NCBI RefSeq assembly: GCF_040605455.1
Contig: NZ_JBEXCV010000110.1
Span: 1-29,952 of the forward strand
Origin: Embleya sp040605455
Lineage (GTDB): Bacteria > Actinomycetota > Actinomycetes > Streptomycetales > Streptomycetaceae
Direction: 5' to 3'
DNA length: 29,952 nucleotides
Shown one piece after another: positions 24,230 through 29,952 of this stretch. The position numbers and the translations under genes are program-made. The notes below the pieces were generated by a model. The model saw only the letters and a program-made list of their open reading frames with translations, was not told the DNA's origin and searched no databases. Numbering within the stretch: position 1 is the stretch's first letter; every line of letters begins with the position of its first letter.

Positions 24230-26809
24230 ATGACCGGCGTGGCGCCCGGGTCCGGTGCCGGGCCCGGTCCCCTTCGTGCGGTGCGAGGCGAGGCCGACAT
24301 CGACCAGGAACGCGACGCGATGCTGGCCGACTGCTCCGCGTGCCTGGACAGCGCGGTGCGGGGCACCGGCGCCTACGCCGGGGTGGTCTACCTGCGCTCA
24401 CCCGATCGGCGTTCGCTGGTTTTGGCCAAGGTCGCCGGATTGGCACTGTCCCTGCTCGGGCCGTGGAGCCGGGTCCCGGTGACCGGCGCGCTGCCCGCCC
24501 CGGAGGCATACCGCACCGGCCGCACCGTCTTCCTCTCCGACGACGGCGACACCATGCGGCGCTTCCCGCAGCTGGCCCTGGGCATGCCGTACGCCTACGC
24601 GTCCGCCTCGGCACCGGTGCGCGCGGGCAGCGAGACGTTCGGCGTGGTGTGTGTGATGTGGCCCGCCTCCCCGGGACGCGGCCTGCCCCCTTCGCGGCGG
24701 CGCAGTCTGCGTGCGGCGGCCCAGCGGCTGGGCAACGCGCTCGGCGAACGGGTCGCCCGCGGCGCCCCCGTGGACTACGACGGCCCGCCCACGGTGACCC
24801 TGCTGCCCGCGAACACCTTCCCGCTGATCCGGGTGGGCCTGTTCGACTGGAACGTGGCCACCGGCGACTTCCACGCGGACGAGGAGTTGTGCGAACTGTT
24901 CGGTGTCGACCCGGCCGGGTTCGATCGCCGGGCGACGACCCTGGCCGCCCGGGTGATCTCCGGCGGCGGGCAGGAGTTCCGCGCCGCCGCGCGGCAGGCG
25001 GTGGCGACCGGCCGGGTGCTCGCCTGGCGGCTCCAGGTGGCCGGGCCCGACGGTGCCGGCCGGCCGCTGGAGGTGTGGGGCCGGGTTCCGCACGAGGAGT
25101 CCGGCGACCGCTCACGGCACTTGGTGGGCGCGGTGCTGGACCTGGGCACCGGGGCCGCCGCCGCGGAGGCGGTGGAGCGGCTGCGCGACGGCGTCTTCTC
25201 GCTCGACCCGGGAGGTCGGATCACCTACGCCAGCCGCAACCTGGCGGACCTGCTCGGCGTGCGGCTGGAGGACGTGCTGGGCCGGACCCCGTGGGAGGCT
25301 CTGCCGTGGCTTGCCGACCCGTCCTACGAGGACCGCTACCGGGCGGCGATGCTCTCCCAACAGCCCGGCTCCTTCCTGGCCCGCACCCCGCGCGACCGCT
25401 GGCTGGCGTTCTCGCTCTACCCCGACCCCTACGGGCTGACCGGCAAGGTGGTCCCGGTGGGCGCGCCGCCCGGCGCCGGCGGTCCCGCGGCCGAAGCCGA
25501 CACCGGCCGCACCAGTCCCGAACCGCCCCGGCTCGGGGCGATCTATCACGTGCTCCAGATGGCCGGCGCGCTCACCGAGGCCGTGTCGGTCGGCGAGGTG
25601 TGCGAGGTGGTCGCCGACCAGATCCTGCCCGCGTTCGGCGGCCGGGAGCTGGCGATCTACGTCGTTCGGGACAAACGCTTCTTCCTGGCCCTACAGACCG
25701 GCTACCCCGAGGGATTCCTGGACCGTTTCGAGGGCGTCCCGCTGGACGCCTCGCTGCCCGGCGTCGAGGCGCTCACCCGGGGCGTGCCGATCTTCTTCGA
25801 GTCGGCGGAGGATCTGGCGACGGCGTATCCGGGCATAGCGCTCGACGAGATGTCCGCGTGGGCGTTCCTGCCCCTGATCGCCTCGGACCGATCGGTGGGC
25901 AGCTGCATCCTCGGCTTCGACCGGAACCACGTGTTCACCCCGGAGGAGCGCTCGGTGCTCACCGCGCTCAGCGGCCTGATCGCCCAGGCACTGGAACGGG
26001 CCCGGCTCTACGACACGGAATTCGCCCTCGCACGCGGCCTGCAGCACGCGCTGCTCCCGCACCGACTGCCGAACCTGCCCGACCTGGAGGTGGTGGCCCG
26101 CTACCTGCCGGGTACCCAGGGCATGGAGATCGGCGGCGACTGGTACGACGTGATCGACACCGGGCGCGGGATCGCCCTGGTGATCGGCGACGTCGAGGGG
26201 CACAGCGTGGCCGCCGCCGGCACCATGGGCCAACTGCGGAGCGCCGTGCGGGCATTCGCCACCGGCGGACAGCGCCCCGACGAGGTGGTGCGATGCACCA
26301 ACCGGCTGCTCGCCGACCTGGATCCGGGCCTGTTCGCCAGTTGCTGCTACATCGAGTTGGACCCGGTCACCGGCACGGCCGAGGCGGTTCGCGCGGGCCA
26401 CCCGCCACCGCTGCTGCGCGATCCGGACGGACGGACCCGGGTGCTCGAAGTGGCCGGCGGCACCCTGCTCGGGGTCGACCCGGCCACCGAGTATCCGGTG
26501 ACCCGTTTGGCCCTGGATGTGGGCTCGGTCCTGGCCCTGTACACCGACGGCCTCGTCGAGGAGGCCGGCGCCGACCTGGACCGGGGCATCGACCGGATGC
26601 GCGCATCGTTGTCGAAGGCTCCCGACGCCGGCCTGGCCGAGCTCGCGGACCGGATGTTGCGCGACGCGGGCCGATTGACCGAGCGGGCCGACGACGTGGC
26701 CGTACTGCTGACTCGGCGGCCGGCGGCCGGTCCCGCTCCGCCGGAGCCCGCCGGACCGGCGCCCCTCGGCGGATCTGCGCCGAGCGGCAAACGCGCGACC
26801 ATGGAATGA
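24230..26809 (+). CDS. Multidomain sensor PP2C phosphatase (GAF-PAS-PAS-GAF-SpoIIE)
   Basis: An 859-residue cytosolic protein. From the N-terminus: a GAF-like domain (~15-160), two PAS-type domains (~195-300 and ~305-415; the second is RLRDGVFSLDPGGRITYASR), a GAF domain (~440-595) and a SpoIIE-type PP2C phosphatase (~610-805). The phosphatase shows LQHALLPHRLP, GGDWYDV (metal ligand D637), GDVEGHS (D654), RAGHPPP, LYTDGLVE and DDVAVLL. It should dephosphorylate a STAS anti-sigma antagonist in response to small-molecule, light or redox signals. ATG 24230 is chosen because the conserved part starts soon after; GTG 24155, nearly at the predicted transcription start, is an alternative adding 25 residues. 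The next gene follows after 19 bases. Confidence 0.9.
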   Translation: MTGVAPGSGAGPGPLRAVRGEADIDQERDAMLADCSACLDSAVRGTGAYAGVVYLRSPDRRSLVLAKVAGLALSLLGPWSRVPVTGALPAPEAYRTGRTVFLSDDGDTMRRFPQLALGMPYAYASASAPVRAGSETFGVVCVMWPASPGRGLPPSRRRSLRAAAQRLGNALGERVARGAPVDYDGPPTVTLLPANTFPLIRVGLFDWNVATGDFHADEELCELFGVDPAGFDRRATTLAARVISGGGQEFRAAARQAVATGRVLAWRLQVAGPDGAGRPLEVWGRVPHEESGDRSRHLVGAVLDLGTGAAAAEAVERLRDGVFSLDPGGRITYASRNLADLLGVRLEDVLGRTPWEALPWLADPSYEDRYRAAMLSQQPGSFLARTPRDRWLAFSLYPDPYGLTGKVVPVGAPPGAGGPAAEADTGRTSPEPPRLGAIYHVLQMAGALTEAVSVGEVCEVVADQILPAFGGRELAIYVVRDKRFFLALQTGYPEGFLDRFEGVPLDASLPGVEALTRGVPIFFESAEDLATAYPGIALDEMSAWAFLPLIASDRSVGSCILGFDRNHVFTPEERSVLTALSGLIAQALERARLYDTEFALARGLQHALLPHRLPNLPDLEVVARYLPGTQGMEIGGDWYDVIDTGRGIALVIGDVEGHSVAAAGTMGQLRSAVRAFATGGQRPDEVVRCTNRLLADLDPGLFASCCYIELDPVTGTAEAVRAGHPPPLLRDPDGRTRVLEVAGGTLLGVDPATEYPVTRLALDVGSVLALYTDGLVEEAGADLDRGIDRMRASLSKAPDAGLAELADRMLRDAGRLTERADDVAVLLTRRPAAGPAPPEPAGPAPLGGSAPSGKRATME

Positions 26810-26828
26810 GGAGGAACAGGAGGGCTCG

Positions 26829-28985
26829 ATGGGCACACCCAACACCGGCGGTGCCGACCACGCCGGTGCCGACACGTCCTCCGTGCCCTGGGGTGCGGAC
26901 CGGGCGATGCTCGACCATCTGCTCAACCGGGCACCCATCGGCATGGCGGTGGTCGACCGCGACCTGCGCTGCGTGTGGCTGAACGACCAGCTCGAACACA
27001 GCGGCGGGATCCCGCGTGCGCTGCGGCTGGGACGGCGGCTCTCCGAGGTGCTGCCCGGTCTGCCGGCCGAGACCATCGAGACGCTGATGCGCGAGGTGTT
27101 GGAGACCGGGAACCCGCTGATCGACCACGAGTACCAGGGCCGCACCGCGAGCGACCCGGACCACGTGCACGCGTACTCCACCTCGTTCTTCCGGCTGGAC
27201 GACAGCACGGGAGCGCCGGCGGGGGTGTGCTACCTCGTCATCGACGTCACCGACCGCTGGCGGGCCCGGCAGCGGCTCGCGCTGCTGAGCGACATCGGGG
27301 CCCGGATCGGCACCACCTTGGACGTCGCGCGCACGGCGCAGGAACTCGCCGACGTCGCGGTCCCCGACCTGGCCGACTTCGCCGCGGTCGACCTGCTGGA
27401 ACCGGTGCTCGGCGGGGTCGAGCCCGCGCCCGGCCCGGTCCACCGGGACAACCCGGAGCTGATCCGGCTCGGGCAGCGCTCGGCGCGCGAGGGCCGGAAC
27501 AGTGTGGCGGGCGGCGACCTGGCCGAGTCGATCGCCAGCATCGGCGAGCCCGCCCCGGTCGCCCCCAACTCCCCCGGCGCACGCTGCCTGGTCGACGGCA
27601 AGGCGGTCCTGGAACCGGTCCTGGACCCGGTGATCCTGCCCTGGCTGGCCGAGGACAAGGTGTCCTCGGAACGCACCCGCACGGTGGGCCTGCACTCGAT
27701 GATGGTGGTCCCGATCCGGGCCCGCGGCACCATCCTGGGCGTGGCGCACTTCTTCCGCCGGGACACCCCGGACCCGTTCGAGGGCGACGACCTGATCCTG
27801 GCCGAGGAGTTCGTTTCGCGCGCTGCGGTGTCCATCGACAACGCGCGCCGCTTCACCCACGAGCACACCGCCGCGCTGGCCCTGCAACGCAGCCTGCTGC
27901 CGCACGGACTGCCCCGGCAGACCGCGGTCGAGGTGGTCAGTCGCTACCTGCCCGCCGACGACCGGACCGGGGTCGGCGGCGACTGGTTCGACGTGATCCC
28001 GTTGTCCGGCGCCCGGGTCGCGCTGGTGGTCGGCGACGTGGCGGGACACGGCACCCACGCCGCGGCCACGATGGGCCGGCTGCGCGCGTCCGTGCACACC
28101 CTGGCCGACCTGGACATGCCGCCGGACGAGTTGCTCGCCCATCTCGACGACCTGGTCATCCGGTTCGTCGACGAGGAGGGCACCGGTGAGGGCGGCGTGG
28201 ACACCACCGCGCTGGGCGCCAGCTGCCTGTACGCGGTGTACGACCCGGTCAGCCGGTTGTGCACGTTCGCCCGCGCCGGGCACCCGCCGCCGGCCCTGGT
28301 GCGCCCCGGTGGCGCGGTGGAGTTCCTCGACCTGCCCGCCGGACCGCCGCTGGGCCTGGGCGGCCTGCCGTTCGAGTCGGCCGAGTTCGAACTGCCCGAG
28401 GGCAGCCTGCTGGTGCTCTACACCGACGGCCTGGTCGAGACGCGCGATCGGGACGTGGACTTCGGGATGGACCGGCTGCGCGTCTCGCTCGCCGAGCCGG
28501 ACCGGCCCCTGGACGAGCTGTGCCACTCGGTCCTGGCCACATTGGCGCACAATCCGCCACCGGACGACGTGGCCATGCTGATCGCCCGCACCCGCACCCT
28601 GGACTCCTCGAAGGTGGTCTCCTGGGACCTGCCCGCCGACCCGGCGATCGTGGCCGAGGCCCGCACACTGGTCGGCCGACAACTCGCCGAGTGGGGTCTG
28701 GACGACATCACGTTCACCACCGAGCTGGTGATCAGCGAACTGGTCACCAACGCGATCAGGTACGCGTCCGGGCCGATCCGGCTGCGGCTGATCCGCGACG
28801 CCACGCTGATCTGCGAGGTATCCGACGCCACCAGCACCAGCCCCCGGCTGCGCCACGCGCGCACCTCGGACGAGGGCGGGCGCGGGTTGTTCCTGGTCGC
28901 CCAGTTCACCCAGCGCTGGGGCACTCGCTACACGGGCGACGGCAAGACGATCTGGGCGGAGCAGTTGTTGCCGGGACCGATGTGA
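26829..28985 (+). CDS. PAS-GAF-SpoIIE phosphatase fused to an RsbW-like ATPase domain
   Basis: A 718-residue regulator. A PAS domain (~25-140; LLNRAPIGMAVVDRDLRCVW) is followed by a GAF domain (~150-345), a PP2C/SpoIIE domain (~350-580; GGDWFDV with D385, GDVAGHG, RAGHPPP, LYTDGLVE, DDVAMLI) and a histidine-kinase-like ATPase domain (~595-715) with ELVTNAIRYA as N-box and GGRGLFLVAQ as G-box. Such fusions carry both the phosphatase and the anti-sigma-factor kinase of a partner switch. The ATG follows AGGAGGG closely. Being in one operon with the preceding phosphatase, the two may act on a common target. No STAS antagonist or sigma-factor gene lies in the window. Confidence 0.93.
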   Translation: MGTPNTGGADHAGADTSSVPWGADRAMLDHLLNRAPIGMAVVDRDLRCVWLNDQLEHSGGIPRALRLGRRLSEVLPGLPAETIETLMREVLETGNPLIDHEYQGRTASDPDHVHAYSTSFFRLDDSTGAPAGVCYLVIDVTDRWRARQRLALLSDIGARIGTTLDVARTAQELADVAVPDLADFAAVDLLEPVLGGVEPAPGPVHRDNPELIRLGQRSAREGRNSVAGGDLAESIASIGEPAPVAPNSPGARCLVDGKAVLEPVLDPVILPWLAEDKVSSERTRTVGLHSMMVVPIRARGTILGVAHFFRRDTPDPFEGDDLILAEEFVSRAAVSIDNARRFTHEHTAALALQRSLLPHGLPRQTAVEVVSRYLPADDRTGVGGDWFDVIPLSGARVALVVGDVAGHGTHAAATMGRLRASVHTLADLDMPPDELLAHLDDLVIRFVDEEGTGEGGVDTTALGASCLYAVYDPVSRLCTFARAGHPPPALVRPGGAVEFLDLPAGPPLGLGGLPFESAEFELPEGSLLVLYTDGLVETRDRDVDFGMDRLRVSLAEPDRPLDELCHSVLATLAHNPPPDDVAMLIARTRTLDSSKVVSWDLPADPAIVAEARTLVGRQLAEWGLDDITFTTELVISELVTNAIRYASGPIRLRLIRDATLICEVSDATSTSPRLRHARTSDEGGRGLFLVAQFTQRWGTRYTGDGKTIWAEQLLPGPM

Positions 28986-29053
28986 GCCGAGCGGCGCCGC
29001 GGGCCTCCTCCGCGCCGAAGGTCGCGCTCCGTCGCTTCGCCCGCAGGCCCTGC

Positions 29054-29059
29054 TACGGT
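29054..29059 (+). promoter_or_regulatory. Likely -10 of the IclR gene (leaderless)
   Basis: TACGGT ends seven bases before the ATG at 29067, with no Shine-Dalgarno between, so the mRNA probably starts at the start codon. No convincing -35 is visible in the GC-rich DNA upstream. Confidence 0.4.
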
Positions 29060-29066
29060 GTTTCGC

Positions 29067-29952
29067 ATGTCAGGAACCATCCCCCGCGAAACAGGAAGTG
29101 CCCAAGGATATCGCGGGCGCAACTCCACCGCGGACCGCGCCTTGGACATCCTCCTGCTGTTCGGCGACGACCGACTCGCGCTGTCCGCGAACCAGGTCGC
29201 CGAGCACCTGGGTGTCGCCCGCTCCACCGCGTACCGCTATCTGCAGAGCCTGACCTCCAACGGGTTCCTGGAGGAGAACGACGGCGGCTCCGGATTTCGG
29301 CTCGGGCCCCGGGTGTTGGACCTGGCCCGGCTGGCCCGCAAGGGGGTCGGACTGTCCGACCTGGCCCGTCCGGTGATGCGCACCCTGGCCCGTGCGGTCG
29401 GCCAGCCGGTGCTGTTGACCCGTCGGGCCGGCGACGCGGTGGTCTGCCTCGAACGCGAGGAGGCCGTGCACACGTTGCGGCTGTCCTACGAGCGCGGACA
29501 GGTGCTGCCGGTCAACGCCGGCGCGGCCGCGCTGACCCTGCTGGCCTGGGCCGACGCCGCCGAGCTCGACCGTCTGCTGGCCCGCCCGATCCCCCGCTAC
29601 ACCGACGCCACCGTGACCGACCCCGAGCGGCTGCGCGCGCGACTGGCCGAGATCCGCGCCCGGGGCCACGCGGTGGCGCGCGGCGAACTCGACCCGGACG
29701 TGCTCGGCATCGCCGCCCCGGTGCGCCGCGAGAACGGTGACGTCGTGGCGGCCGTGAGCATCGCGGCGCTGTCCCACCGGGTGCCCGACGAGCAGGTACC
29801 GGACTACGTGGCGGCGGTGGTCGCCTCGGCCACCGAACTGTCCGTCCAGGTGGCCCGGATGGGCTGTGGGCCACCGCGGACGAGTCGCGTGAAGACATCC
29901 TTGGGCTGTATCACCGGGCGTGGGAGCACTCCAACAGCACGATCGCGACGCT
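29067..29952 (+). CDS. IclR-family transcriptional regulator, C-terminus fused/run-on (no stop in window)
   Basis: The winged helix-turn-helix lies at residues ~20-75 (RALDILLLFGDDRLALSANQ, VAEHLGVARSTAYRYL), and the effector domain continues to ~residue 262 (LARPVMRTLARAVGQPVLLT, YERGQVLPVNAGAAALTLL, ELDPDVLGIAAPVRRENGD, VVASATELSVQVARMG). IclR proteins normally stop about here. Instead the frame stays open to the window edge (295 codons), and the DNA from ~29858 encodes, in another frame, a piece of an unrelated protein. I infer a deletion that joined the end of iclR to the middle of another gene; the regulator itself is almost complete and may still work with a foreign tail. A short distance (81 bases) separates it from the phosphatase operon. 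Confidence 0.88.
   Translation, partial: MSGTIPRETGSAQGYRGRNSTADRALDILLLFGDDRLALSANQVAEHLGVARSTAYRYLQSLTSNGFLEENDGGSGFRLGPRVLDLARLARKGVGLSDLARPVMRTLARAVGQPVLLTRRAGDAVVCLEREEAVHTLRLSYERGQVLPVNAGAAALTLLAWADAAELDRLLARPIPRYTDATVTDPERLRARLAEIRARGHAVARGELDPDVLGIAAPVRRENGDVVAAVSIAALSHRVPDEQVPDYVAAVVASATELSVQVARMGCGPPRTSRVKTSLGCITGRGSTPTARSRR
29858..29952 (+). pseudogene. DinB/DUF664-like gene fragment, 5' end missing, joined to iclR
   Basis: In the frame beginning at 29858 the DNA encodes DGLWATADESREDILGLY followed by HRAWEHSNSTIAT. From memory this matches the middle of actinobacterial DinB-superfamily DUF664 proteins (pattern '.MWATADE..E.I..LYHR.WEHSDATI..L.LDA'). There is no start codon or N-terminal half upstream: bases before ~29855 are the iclR coding end. 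The fragment continues beyond the window. Confidence 0.5.

Overview
The window is very GC-rich, with dense coding, many TGATG/ATGA junctions, GTG starts, and large PAS/GAF-SpoIIE phosphatases, a class F-type sortase and FecCD-type transport genes. This points to an actinomycete, most likely a Streptomycetaceae-like organism. It looks like an accessory or arm-type region: many one-component regulators sit next to single metabolic or transport genes, and there is no core housekeeping operon. No rRNA, tRNA or CRISPR array was seen.

Layout. 1-4141: an RNA-repair cassette made of a 5'-truncated HD-polynucleotide kinase, coupled by TGATG to a 1013-residue protein that joins DUF504, endonuclease/exonuclease/phosphatase, 2H phosphoesterase and poly(A)-polymerase-like nucleotidyltransferase domains. 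The first ~60 bases are less GC-rich and their minus strand resembles an IS5-type transposase N-terminus, so an insertion sequence probably removed the start of the HD domain. 4304-7487 (minus): a TetR regulator, a DHA2 drug-exporter-like MFS protein and a CBS-pair protein coupled to it. 7488-7886 holds 17-bp direct repeats and a strong terminator. 7887-9356 (minus): an orphan acyl-CoA carboxylase beta subunit. 9891-11132: a cytochrome P450. 11289-14491 (minus): a FecB/FecCD-type import operon (lipoprotein, permease, ATPase). 14724-16481: an aldo/keto reductase divergent from a MerR regulator, with a textbook 19-bp-spacer MerR-type promoter between them.

16620-17955: a TetR regulator overlapping a YqeB-like membrane protein. 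18236-19805: a DeoR regulator and a NudK-like Nudix hydrolase preceded by a tiny coupled upstream ORF. 20090-20554 (minus): an unknown 154-residue protein. 20733-22398: a TetR regulator divergent from an NAD-dependent epimerase-like protein. 22563-23874 (minus): a sortase and its probable surface-protein substrate. 24230-28985: two consecutive sensor phosphatases (GAF/PAS-PP2C and PAS-GAF-PP2C-HATPase), likely partner-switching regulators. 29067-end: an IclR regulator whose C-terminus runs, without a stop, into a piece of a DinB/DUF664 gene in another frame.

The parts most likely to be of new interest are the compact RNA end-processing cassette, the two edge junctions (IS at the left, gene fusion at the right), the MerR gene with its hexamer-repeat acidic tail and unusually clear target promoter, and the sortase/substrate pair with a non-LPXTG anchor. 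All functions are inferred from motifs read by eye; no database search was run.
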